Assembly: GCA_914767715.1 (NCBI GenBank)
Contig: OU612067.1
Location: 3,286,001-3,350,000, forward strand
Reading direction: 5' to 3'
DNA from: Membranipora membranacea
Lineage: Eukaryota > Bryozoa > Gymnolaemata > Cheilostomatida > Membraniporidae
DNA length: 64,000 nt
In this document: positions 12,560 through 24,100 of the stretch, piece by piece
Layout of the letters: each line of letters starts with the position of its first letter
How positions within the stretch are numbered: position 1 is the stretch's first letter
Translations under genes and position numbers: made by a program
Notes under the pieces: generated by a model
What the model saw: only the letters and a program-made list of their open reading frames with translations
The model's database searches: none
Told to the model about the DNA's origin: nothing

Positions 12560-14390
12560 ACACTCAGGCTCCACACTATCATCCCTGTGGGTGTTGGTAA
12601 AGCAGGAAAAGATAACTCCCATTACCTACGGTGTAGTGTATCACCTGCCAAACTTGACCATTGCTGATAATATGAAAACCATCGATCGCTTGACAACAAC
12701 AATAACTGAGCTTTCCGAGAAACACAAATCTGCCAAGTTTCTGGTCTATGGGGATTTTAGTAAGCTAGATGTGTCATTGATGCAACACATAAGTTTCTAC
12801 ATACACCCCTGACAATCAAACTCAGAAGGGCAAAGGACAATAGCATAGGAAATAAGGAATGGAAGTGATTGCAATTATACTACGACCAAAGCTGAATCAA
12901 ATCAACAAAGGAGGATTGCACAGCGTAATATAAACCAGGCCTTATCAAACAGTAAACATTGGTCGAAAAGTGTCATTGAACTCGCTAAACCCTCCAAGAA
13001 GGCAGTAAAATCAAACAGACACTGTATAGAGGTGCAGCGGATGACAACTCCTTAGTTCCTAGAAACACAAAACTAGTATTACAGTTTTCTATATCTACTG
13101 TCAACATAGGTCTGGTCAAATCTAAACTCTGCTGAAAGACATTATTAACTGCATGTTTTCCACTTATCATTCCGATCACTCTGGAAGCATACTGAAAAGC
13201 TCCACTACCTAAAACTAGTAACCAATCAGTGTGCAAAGACCTTCGCCCAATATCATTACTGTGACACTGCGAAAAGCTAGCCGAGCATTTCGTTGTCCAG
13301 ATGTTTAAATCTGCAACAGGTGACAAGCGAACCTGAAACCAATATGCATACGCTGATGGAGTCGGCCGTGTGGGTGCTCTCGTAGACGCTCTGTTGAATT
13401 GGACTAAACATCTTGATGCCCAAACTTACACCTGTATACAATTTGTATCTGTTGACTTTTCAAAGGCGTTTGATATGATGAATCCTACCATTCTAGGTTT
13501 GATACTCAGTGAATTGTTGAGTGTCAACAACAGCCTGCAGAAGTTGATAAAAAGTTTCCTTACACACAGAGCCGCATGTGTTGCTGACTGGGCAACGGGT
13601 GAGAGCTCTTCAGAGTTATCCATAATTAGAGGAGTGCCCCAGAGCGCCATTCTTGGCGCCCTGTTATGGTCAATCTATATTTATGATCTAACACAAAAGA
13701 TGCCTCCCCATCTAGTGAAACAACTATCTATGCAGATGATAACATGCCAACCTGTTTACAAGCAGAACACGAAGCTAGCAACCATCAGTCACATTAGTAG
13801 TCAGATGTCAATCTCACCTCTGCAACTCAGCTCTCTACGCCATACACAGCTGGAGCCTAGACAATGATATGACCTTGATCTCTAGCAAAACCAAAACTAT
13901 GAATGTAAGCCCATGTCTCAACATAATATCTGATTTCGGGCTTTATTTGAATTCAATAAACATCTATCTTTCACAACTCATGTGGAAACAACCTACTCTT
14001 GAGCTAAATCTAGACTCCGTGCGCTCCTAACACTAAAACGATTCGGAGTTGTTAAACCTAGTCTAATAAGATTCTACTTTGCTAACATTCGACAAAAATA
14101 GGTAAGACCCTATTCAAAGGCAATGTTAGAGAGTTATTTACTCGGACACACCATCATATGATGATAGGCTAATTGCATCAGGCATACCATCACTAGGCAG
14201 TTTATCTCAAGTATTTGTGTTAAAACTTAGTAGCCAGTATCGCGGCTGATAGTGAGCAAAGACTTCACGACCATCTGCAGGAGCGCAAGTCTAGCACAGG
14301 CCACCACTCATGTAGGCTCAAATACCTACCACTGGTTTACATAAACTACCACGTAACAAAAACAGCCTGCTTAGTAAACATGTGGTCTAG
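12560..14390 (+). mobile_element. Degenerate non-LTR retrotransposon (EN plus RT remnants)
   Basis: Near 12730-12770 the translation SAKFLVYGDFSKLDV resembles the GDFN motif of an APE-type endonuclease. At 13370-13867 an RT block reads VSVDFSKAFD and later RGVPQSAILGALLW. The YADD box is in the next frame (IYADDNMPTC, about 13725-13760), so there is a frameshift just before it. Downstream, around 14000-14150, LRALLTLKRFGVVKPSLIRFYFANI resembles the RT C-terminal region, interrupted by a stop. Several stops and frame changes make this copy dead. The fragments at 18188-18620 and 23160-23500 look like the same family. Confidence 0.8.
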
Positions 14391-15076
14391 AAATTTTTTT
14401 CTGATTCTTTAAAGATTTGTTCAAAGCGTTCAATCTGCCAATGTGCCGCGCAGCCACAGTCAGTTTTAAGTTCCATGCTAATACTGCTCTTATCGGACAT
14501 TTATTATTAATATCATTATTGTTACATGATGTCATGATGAATGCGCAGAAGCCATAAGTTTAGCACCAAAAAATGACGGCTATGAAAAGTTGTAACTCAA
14601 CTCATTATTCATGCATTTGGGTGTGGTCTTGTTGAAATATTGATGGTTGTAAGATGCATCAGTATGCAAGAGTTTTGCAAAGAGATGAACAAATTATATC
14701 TGATGGGAGGCTGTCCATATTTTCTATGGATAATCAGTTAAAACCACTCAGATGTGCCCAAATATGGTAGGTCACTGAAATGTCTGTTTTTTTATTAGTG
14801 TTCTTGTGTAACAGTTTATCGCCGAATTCAGCTATTAAAAAGGAAATGATGCAAAGATGAACGTCAATGAACTGTGGATACAGCGAACTACTGTTTGTTT
14901 TCTCTTCTACATGGTTGTGAATGTGTTGTATAGTCTCAGCATTCAGTTACTTGCTTAACTCAATAGTAGCTACATTGCATTTCATTTCCGGGGGTTTTTT
15001 TTTTGGTTTCTGCAACAATTTATTGTAATCAAAGGACTATAATAGTGAAATAAAATAAGGCAGCGACATGGTCAGA
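14391..15076. other. No gene recognised
   Basis: AT-rich filler between two LINE copies. A T10 run at 14995-15004 and an AATAAAAT-like string near 15048-15058 may be debris of the minus-strand LINE's 3' side. Nothing else was seen. Confidence 0.45.
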
Positions 15077-15990
15077 TTAGTCCAGGACTAGAATGGCGAC
15101 CATCCGATTATCGGGAAAACGAAGGCTACTGTCCTCAGGGCGAGCCCAGACACACAGCCTACTCGACAAGAAGCGAACCACACCCCCACAGCAAGGACGC
15201 CAACCTCCCACGCAAGCCACTCCCTCCTCCCCCAGTAGGTGTGAATTCCACAGGTAAACACCTGTGGTTAACATTGACCTCTCCCCTCTACAGTTGTTGG
15301 CTCTATTTGGGGCAAATTTTTCCTTCGACCTAGTGGCTGTAATGGCAGGGGTTTGAATTTCTAACTCCCCATTAAGGCGAGTATTATTAAAATGTAACAA
15401 ATAACGGTATTTAAACAAACATTTCGATGGGCATAATTTGATACTCAGGAAGAAAGAGGTCACATGACCACGTGGGCGGATTTTGAGTATGACACGAGGA
15501 GCTGATTTTTGAAGTAAATAGATTTGCTTAAGATGACAATTTGGGGCATGACCATAAAACTCAATACCATAAATTAAATGTGGATAAAAGAATGTATAAT
15601 ACAAATTGATCATCGTAGGAATATCGAAATATGGTCGTACACTACGCATTAAAAATAGGATGTAGTTCAATTTCCGACAAACTTCTAAAATATGGGTTTT
15701 AAAAATAATGCTCTCATCAAGGTGAATGCCGAGAAATTTGGTGCTATTTTTTGTCTCTAAAACCTGATTACCAAGTTTAATTTGGTGCTGTTCAGGATCT
15801 ACAATTTGCTTATTTTGGGATTTAAAAATTACCTGAAATGTTCTTGTGTAGTTTAAAATCAATTTATTACTCAAGCACCATTGTTCAATTTTATGAACAT
15901 TTGATTTTAAAATTTCGGGATCATTGGAAAATATATTTGTGTCATCGGCAAACAGAATAATATTTAAACATTGGCGCAGATATTGATGCA
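15077..15990 (-). mobile_element. 5'-truncated LINE, RT C-terminal half with FADD box
   Basis: A 304-residue open frame begins inside the reverse transcriptase at NIILFADDTNIF, the catalytic box with Phe in place of Tyr. It continues through KFLGIHLDESI and the YYTFFYPHLIYGIEFYG thumb region typical of Jockey/CR1-type elements. The palm upstream of FADD is absent, so the element is 5'-truncated at about 15985. The last ~60 residues (after GVYLWNSHL) are Trp/Gly/Arg-rich, come from GC-rich DNA and probably are not native RT. The same GC-rich block recurs at 42410-42610. Confidence 0.85.
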
Positions 15991-16222
15991 ACTTTAATCA
16001 AAAATAGTGATGAAACCATACTACCAATTACTTGCGGTAAACTGCTTTGTCAAAACTGGCAGACAACTTCTTAGAGTATATGTACTCATGACCGGGTAAT
16101 CTGAGAAAGACTATATACAGGTAAATCTCGGAACAGACCACAAAACATTCAACTTTCGGGAGTTGAAATTCATTTAATAAAACTTGAATTTATTATGCTG
16201 TTGGGAATCGTGATGGAGAAAT

Positions 16223-16577
16223 TTAAAAGCCTGCAATTGATGCAACAATAGTATTAAAACATAAGGTGATGTTTGAGTTCAAACTGACTACAAAGTCAGT
16301 TTTATGTAGACCTGGAATTATGTAACTCTCTCGGGTATTTGAGTGTTTGATGGCTCTAATTGGAGGAGCATCGCTTGAGCAAGTGCTCATTGAGTTTGAA
16401 TAAGGTAAGACCTGACCAGACCTCATATACTTGACAAACCTTACCATTTGGGCAAGCCAGCATCAAGTCATGTCATTAACACTTGATTACTCAAATATTG
16501 AATCAGGGTTTAGTTATTTAGTTATGCTTCTACATAAAGTGCTATCAATATGTGTAAAATCATGTAAAAATTGACTG
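16223..16577. other. No gene recognised
   Basis: A 74-residue minus-strand frame lies at 16223-16447 but has no recognisable motif. Likely non-coding. Confidence 0.4.
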
Positions 16578-17235
16578 ATTGACTGATAGAACAAAGCCTC
16601 AATGATTAGTGTAGGGATTAAATGATAAAGTGTCTATGGCTCTGCATATTAAAGGGCAACCAAGGTTTCGCAGCGATGCATTAGTGGGTAGTAAATTATG
16701 TGCTAGGCAGCACCAGCTTTGTGCATTACGCGACGCAAAACTCAAAGTAGTTGCTGACTCTAAGCTGGGTAACACTTCAATTTAGGGGAGGTTCCAAGAC
16801 ATTGCTGTTATGATGATAGAGTACAGGCTAAATAATAACAGGAACAGGAAACTGCTCTGTGGTATTCTATTTTAGCTGAGCTTGAGTACCTGATGGATGA
16901 AATGTTTCCCAATAACTCTGGCTGAATAATCATCCGAATTAGATTTGGTCTTTTTCCCTATTTCCCGATATGCAGAAGGTGCAATCTGCCATCAATCAAT
17001 GAGAACATGTTTGAAACCTTGGTTGCCCTTTAAGATGGGAATCCAAATCATTAATCACTTCATCTTAAAGAAAGATTTTGCGTAATCAATACTGGGCGTG
17101 GTTTTAATATGTTGAGCCACCAAGGGGTTATATCCTGTTTTACATCATGTAATCACCTATTGTGTCAAAGCTGGTCTGGTGCTGGTCATTATCACTAATA
17201 AATCAAGTTTTATCTCTAAAGGTGGTTGAGGATGT
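16578..17235 (+). repeat. Repeat R1, copy 1 (split by a MITE)
   Basis: The parts 16578-16648 and 17034-17225 together align with 17925-18187, for example CAAAGCTGGTCTGGTGCTGG and TTAAAGAAAGATTTTGCGTA. The alignment is interrupted only by the TTAA-flanked element at 16653-17029. No coding potential was seen. Confidence 0.8.
16649..17033. mobile_element. MITE with 17-bp perfect TIRs and TTAA target duplication
   Basis: AGGGCAACCAAGGTTTC at 16653-16669 is exactly repeated in inverse orientation at 17013-17029. Both ends are flanked by TTAA (16649-16652 and 17030-17033). The 377-bp body has no ORF. The paralogous repeat copy at about 17990-18005 lacks it and keeps a single TCAA-like site, so it serves as the empty site. 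TTAA duplication is the hallmark of piggyBac-type transposition. A related internal fragment lies at 38908-38985. Confidence 0.85.
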
Positions 17236-17612
17236 GGTGATAAACATATGAACAAAGATCAGCGAGTGAGCCAATATATATTTTTGCATAAGGCATTATC
17301 TTGGCAGTATAACCTTTACCTTCGCTCTTTAATCCTACATATCCTATCTTATTATATAATTATCAGAAAACAGGCCTTCTATGTTTAGCTATGCACAGTA
17401 AGCACACTCAGGCTAAGGCATCCCAACAAATTTTTGATGTGTTACAGACAAGTACGATCCCATCAATAGTGAATGATATTAAAATTTAATCTGTTGTTTG
17501 GCTCCAGGTGACAATTCGATGTGTTTTGCTTGTTTCAAAACCGAGCAGAGGCTATTATAGACTGATGGTGTTAGCAAAAGTCTTTGAAATCCTGATGAAT
17601 CTAGCTTTTCTT

Positions 17613-17862
17613 CTAGCCGATTAGTAAAGTACCAGCCTGAATAATATTGTTAAAAAAACCTGTCAAAGGTAAATATCTTGCAAAACAATTGCTAAAACTG
17701 TTTATAACAAAGGACTTTATCTCTCTAGTTGCAACAAAAAATAAAATAGGTTGGCAGTCTTTGTTGGTGTCAGGTACATAATAATCCTCTTTCAAATCAC
17801 AAGATTATCCCTTTCAGGTATTCAGATCGTGATTCAACCACACAACCTAACATAAATATCAA
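17613..17862 (-). repeat. Repeat R2, copy 1
   Basis: Its reverse complement aligns with 19612-19830 through blocks such as GGGATAATCTTGTGATTT, GGATTATTATGTA and ATTGTTTTGCAAGATATTT, with scattered mismatches. It is a non-coding interspersed repeat of unknown class. Confidence 0.75.
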
Positions 17863-17924
17863 TACTCAGTTATAAAACACAAAATACTAACAGTAATACC
17901 TTGGGACTTATGATTCACTGCTGT

Positions 17925-18187
17925 GTTTTGATTGGCTAATAAAGCTCAAGGATTAGTGTGATGAGTCAAGTGATTAAGTGCTTATGGCTCTGCATGTCAA
18001 GATGAGAATCGTCATCATTAATCACCTCATCTTAAAGAAGGATTTTGCGTAATAAATACTGGGTGTGGTTTTAATTTGCAAGCTTCCGAGAGCCAATATC
18101 ATGTTTTTCATCATAGTATCACCTTATGGGTCAAAGCTGGTCTGGTGCTGGTCATTATCTATGAAATATCAAGCTTTATCTCAAACA
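17925..18187 (+). repeat. Repeat R1, copy 2 (uninterrupted)
   Basis: This copy aligns with the split copy at 16578-17225 and shows what the site looked like before the MITE inserted. It ends where LINE-derived coding sequence begins. Confidence 0.8.
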
Positions 18188-18640
18188 GACATACAGACAG
18201 GAAGATCCATGGCTTGTTGGTCTTGAAACAGTCGGGGGTAAACACAGATACTCTTGTTATGATGTATCGGGCTCAAATACTGCCAACTGTCACCTATTCT
18301 GCCCCTGCATGATACCCGTTTCTAGCGGACTATCACAAAGACGAAATAGAGAAATTCCAGAAATTAGCTCTACGTATAATCTTCCACGACATCGAACATT
18401 ATACTGACAGACTTGTAGCTGCGAAACTCACAACTCTATGCGACACACTACGGGAAGTATGCTCAACGTATGTGACACGAATCGTCCGGATCATTCGTTG
18501 AGATACAAACTCAATCAGAAACCTAGTATAAGACCGATGAGATCTGTTAGCAAGTGTCAGACCGATGTATACATCAAAGGATCACGAACCGCCAAGTGCA
18601 GCAAGGCTATCCTGAAGAACCCAGTCTATTTTTCCTAGGG
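18188..18640 (+). mobile_element. LINE fragment, RT C-terminal region
   Basis: Translation runs from TDRKIHGLLVLKQSGVNTDT through MMYRAQILPTVTYSAPA, then a stop in place of a conserved Trp, then EKFQKLALRIIFHDIEHYTD. This is the usual end of a Jockey/CR1-like RT ORF. The LALRIIF...LTTLCDTLREVCSTYV block matches the fragment at 23160-23500, so both belong to one family, probably the one at 12.5-14.4 kb. Confidence 0.75.
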
Positions 18641-18654
18641 TCAAGTCGGGTCAG

Positions 18655-18755
18655 AGGTCTACATCCTTACGGGTCTCAACTACTAGAGTGATGGTCAAAA
18701 TTGAACCTGAGACCTAATGCACTATACAGTCCACGTTCTTAACCACTATGCTATG
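18655..18755 (-). repeat. Possible tRNA-derived SINE head
   Basis: On the minus strand, TAGCATAGTGGTTAAG resembles a Pol III A-box, and GGTCTCAGGTTCAA, about 50 bases downstream, resembles a B-box. Both are degenerate and no tail could be aligned, so the call is weak. Confidence 0.35.
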
Positions 18756-19611
18756 GATTTTAGGTGATGATATCGGAAATAGAGACTATACGATGATAAA
18801 ACAATATGTAGCTATTAGTCATGCTTTTGCTGTGATTATTATGAACGGCTTACAACACTACATAAAGCTGTCTTCAGACATCCATAATTTGATAAATACT
18901 TGGTCTCAACATAGTTCATTATGTCTAGATGATATATTACAAATTGAATCAAACTTAACATGTACTATTAGCTAATTGCACTCGTGATTAGTGGATGAAT
19001 ATCCATCATTCTTTTAAATTGTGATATCTGAAGACAGTGTAGGAGTAGGACATCGACTTATGAAGTCGTAATGTAAATCCATTTCACGCGCTCTTTTCGA
19101 CTCGACCCAACTCGAACCCGAATTTAGGGAAATTTCAGTGGCTCGGCTCATTTTCATTTTTGCTGGCTCAATACAACACTATGGATAATAGGATCTTAAA
19201 TGATTGCTCATCGACACAAACCGTTAATCCATATCTTCATCTTATAAGAGTCTGCACATAAGAAATATTAGAGATGGAAAGCAAAATACACATTAAACAA
19301 CATTTCAAATAAATAAAATGCCTGTCAAAAAATGCAAGTTCCGAATTGCAATATGCAACATCTGTATTGTATGTGTCATCTGTATATATGCAACCTCTGC
19401 ATCCCGGAAGACTCCAATCATTCCTGACAGATATTTCAATCGGTACCATTTTTGGCTGGGCAACCAAAATTGTAGGCTCCTATATATATTGTAGTGAAGC
19501 TTCAAGTCTATTGTTACATTGTAGCTAGCAACCACACAGCATATCACCAACATCTATTTTGGCCTATCCATCACATAAAAAATACAACCGGAACTGTGTT
19601 TGTTAAAACTT

Positions 19612-19830
19612 TATTGCTGCTATTTTTAGCTGTGTGGTTGAATTTGAAGAACAAAAAGGGATAATCTTGTGATTTAAGAAAGGATTATTATGTATCTGAC
19701 ACAAGCAAAGACTGCCAGCCCACAATACTCTTTTGCAAATCGAGAGATAAAATCCTTTGTTTCACCAAGTTTCAGCACATACTAATTGTTTTGCAAGATA
19801 TTTGGCAACATATCAACTAGATTCAGCCTT
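19612..19830 (+). repeat. Repeat R2, copy 2 (inverted relative to copy 1)
   Basis: Inverse counterpart of 17613-17862. The pair brackets ~1.75 kb containing R1 copy 2 and a LINE fragment. Confidence 0.75.
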
Positions 19831-21119
19831 TACTCGATTATAAGTACAGTGGTGTTATATTTGAAAACTTGAGATGGTACCCTCCAACCACCTTTAGTTC
19901 GGAGCACAAGTCTCTTCCTCTAACATTCTTTTTTTTTGCAATATTAATCATGTTTCACAACTCTAATCCACAAGGAGAAAGGTTAATTTCATGGGGTTAA
20001 GCATTATTACTGATCAGGATTTGGGAAATAATACCCTAAGTCTATAATAGCGGGCGTTCTTTATATCCAATGAGGGCTTGAGGGGTATCTGAGACTAGTG
20101 AGCTCAGAAACCTGTCTGCTGCAACAAAGCAGAGCGTATCGAATGACTGTCTTGCAATTGACCAATCCTGAATTTCCTTGCACATTAATTAACACATAGT
20201 ACAGATCTCGGAAATTCCAAAACATACCGATCAATATAACAATAAATAACAAATAATGCATTTCTAGACTTCAGTTCTTGTCTTTCATCGACATGAAGTT
20301 CTCTTGAGACTCGGTCAACGCACATGTGATTCGCCTCCACTCATTTGCATCCTTGTCTTACCAGTTTACTAGGTCAATAAGTATGTATGTAGATGTATAC
20401 ACAGGCAGATACAAAGGGTTATTGATTCAAACAACACAGACAAAGGGAAAGCTATTATAGTGCAAATGAGATGAGATTACAATACTCTCTGCTGGGTGTT
20501 GTAACAAGTAAGAAAAAGTTACTATCTTTACCTGTAGTAATCGTTAATTATTCATTGTAATAGGAATAGAAAAAAGTCTTTAATCAATATTTGAGAAATG
20601 TTTATCATTTAATGGGAAGCAGGATACCTGAGCAGCAAGAAATTTTAAACTGAGAATATTTGAGAATATTGAAATTATTTTTAATTCAGCTTAGGTAACA
20701 GTATCTCACGCCAGCATTTAGCATGATATTACACTGGTAAGTACTCTACACTTTGCTAAACTAAATGATAACACTCTAAAAAGCTTTATAGATAGTTGGA
20801 CAGATGGATACCTTTTTTATTTCTTGCAGTGGTGTATTCGTAGGTAGAGCCCTACCACTTACTCAGCAGCTCAACTTTGATAAAATTTATAAAATTGCCA
20901 TCTTTCTTATGAATACACATTGACTCTATTCATGTTTATTAATGACAGGTGCTCAGAGGGCTCCTTGTGTTTTATGTATGAAGAGCCCATCCTGCCTGGC
21001 CCTACACCTTCAAAACCCATAGATACAGCCCTGATTTCTTGTTATTTAACAGCAGAAGGAGTCCTGCGGTAGCAAAATCATCTACTTATCAACATCCATA
21101 CACATAGATATACTATTAT
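19831..21119. other. Intergenic/upstream of the receptor gene, nothing recognised
   Basis: No domain-bearing frame. A long T-run near 19930. The promoter of the receptor gene should lie here or in an unseen upstream non-coding exon, but no convincing TATA or initiator was identified. Confidence 0.4.
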
Positions 21120-24100
21120 ATGTGTAAGACTATCATTATTCTCATTACCAGGTGTTCTCTGAAATCGGATTCTGACAGAAAAGTTGGACTGGTTTCAACA
21201 TTTGTGATGATATTCTTTTGTTTTCCTACCACTTCTGCTCAGAGTAAGTTATCAGACAACTTTATTGAATATTTATCGTTAGGTTTCTACACTGAACACT
21301 CTCTTTTCCTAAATAATTATTGCAGGCTAATTTTGAAAAAGTTCTATTTCAAGTCCTGTGTGTTGTGGAATGGCATCCTGTAAAGCAAGCATATGAATTT
21401 CTTTTGCTTTGAAGTCATTTTTCTAGCTAGCTGTATTTGATATCTGTATGCCTATTGGATAATGATAATATATTTAAAACTCAAAAATTATAGGGTAGGA
21501 ATCTCAGACCTGTAATACCAAAGGTAGGCCTTCATATTCTTTTCCTTTTAGGTTATCCCTCATTTGCTCTGTCAGGCAAGACTTCATACATTGATGCCAT
21601 GATGTATCCACAAGGGTATATTACTGCTGACTCGATGGTTGGCACACAGACCACAACAGACTCGGATGATACAGGTCGACGAGGTGAAAAGGAAAATTTG
21701 CTAACGCTACAGCTACTTAATCTGCCAATTACCTCAACCATCAAACTACATATACATTATGTGGACATGGAAATGTCTGGCTTGGATAGCTTAAGAATAC
21801 TTTATGCAGGACAACCAGGAAATCAAAGAAACTCTAGGCCATTGCCTATAGATATTTTCTCAACTCAAGAATCAGTGTGGGATGCATACAGAGTACTTTC
21901 CGGCAATTCTACTTTAACGTTTCAATATCGACAAAACTCACACCAATCTCAAATGAGCTCCGTGCGCTTGAGTTATATAGGTGAGGATTTTCTGAGTGGT
22001 TAATTTGAATATAAGACCAGTAATAGTTTGTGTATAATCCAATAGGACTGGTGTTGAAAACTTGACTTGGAGGGTCAGTGTTCAGAAGCAGGTGAAATTT
22101 AATTCTGTACAATTTAATCTATTTAACGATCTTAGAAACAATTGTTCGCTCAGTATCATCAGATACTTATGTCATTGAATTATTTTTACAGTTGAGTCAT
22201 GTGATGAGGACATGCCTATGCTTGGTTCAATAAAACAGTATGGTGATAACTCATCTGACTATGAAGTCAACTGTCAAGGGGATTCAAGACAATCCGGGAT
22301 AGTGAAGACAATTTTTGGTTGCACTAATAACCAGTGGTCTGCAGAGATCAATTGCCTTTTGCCACAGTCTGGCATCATATCAGAAACAACGCAACAAACA
22401 GGTAATAAAGAAATCCTACAAAAAGTTATAACAACTGGTTATAATTATATAAGTTCAGTCCATCTCACTCTCTTGTTCGACGCAATGTCTATAAGGACTC
22501 AGCATAAAGATTAGATAAATGTTCTATACTTTGCAACAGAAACAGGGGTCTTTCAATTAGAATACGCAACACGATACTGAAGCAAATTATCACTACTACA
22601 TCGCTCAAAATTATCACTCACTTGATCTTTCAATTAGGCATATGCGCTCAGTCAGAATGCATATAGCTCCATCAATCAGCCAGCAATTTCAGAGCAAGAC
22701 CCTAGCAGGTAAAACTCATTGAGTGAGGGATCAGATTAAAATGATTGTCTGATTTCAATTGAAAGCCACCCCCTGGTTTTACCCTTTTATACCGCATGGG
22801 TTAGCTTGGCATAAAATATTAAAAGGTGAATTGCTTTTTTTTTAACAGATTCTTCCGACCAACATGAATATAGTTGGCTAGAGGTTGCGAGCATTGTATT
22901 GAGTGTTTTATTGTTGATCATTGTTGTGGCGATGTTTACTCATAAACTATCAGAAAGGTTAGTCAATACCCCTAACCATATCCTTTCTCATGTTGCTATC
23001 TAAGGAGTAAGTTATCAGCTTGATAGCTAATTTTGTCACAGCCTTAACATTGTTATTCAGAGTGATCATTATCAAGCCGTCAGGTGACACAATGACACGG
23101 ATTGTCACCTGACGGCTTGTGTAGATATTACAAAACAATCATCAGAGGCCTGTTAACCCATGCATGTCCGGCATGGTTTTCGTTTCTAGCGAGGATTGAC
23201 ATTGACAATCTGGAAGGCATTTAAAATCGTTGCCTCAAAACTATCCATCCAGAAGCCAGTGACTACAATGCTCGCCTGATTGCTGCTCAGTGTACTACAC
23301 TACAGGCATTCCTGTCTGAAACATGCAGCACCTATGCATGTAAAGTCATTAGTAAACCTAATCATCGGCTATATGACATGGTTCCGCAGAGACGGTAAGC
23401 TATGGGTAGACATTCTACTTGAACTCATGATGTCCTGGTGGAAAAGTGCCGCACCAAAGCACTATCAAAGACGATCTTTTATAAATATGGTGTATGATTT
23501 TGCATATCAATACTGCATTTTAGAACTGAAGGTATTTTTAATTTTTTTCTTTTCTGTCTGACATGTTCTTACACGATGTGTATTGTCGTCACAATGCATG
23601 TATTGAACAGTTATCAAAAAAGTCCATACCATCATCCTCATCATCATCTTCCCTTCACTCTAAATATTTCTGAATTGCCTTCATGTTGCAGAAACACAGA
23701 TATGCGGATCATCAGGCACCAGATATCGCGCCCGCTACCAGAACTTCTTAACATTGGAGTCTTTGGTAAGTGACTTTTGCCTTTTCTGATAAGTCTAAGA
23801 AAGACATTACTGTGAAACCAGTATGCCCTGTGACGATGTATTATTGCTGAGTGTATACCATTTTATTGCATGAAAAAAGCATTCTATATATTCCAAAATC
23901 GCTACATGGAAATATAATACTGCCTTCTGACATCCACTCATGAAAAATCACATGTGTGTTGGCAAGCGATCAGATTGAGGCTTTGATCAGTTACAGCCAG
24001 AAATAATGATGCTAAAATACATAAAATTGTGAAGTTACAGAAAATTGAGCAACAATCAAGAATAAGATTTCAGTGTTCTTGTGATCTCATGTTGAACAAG

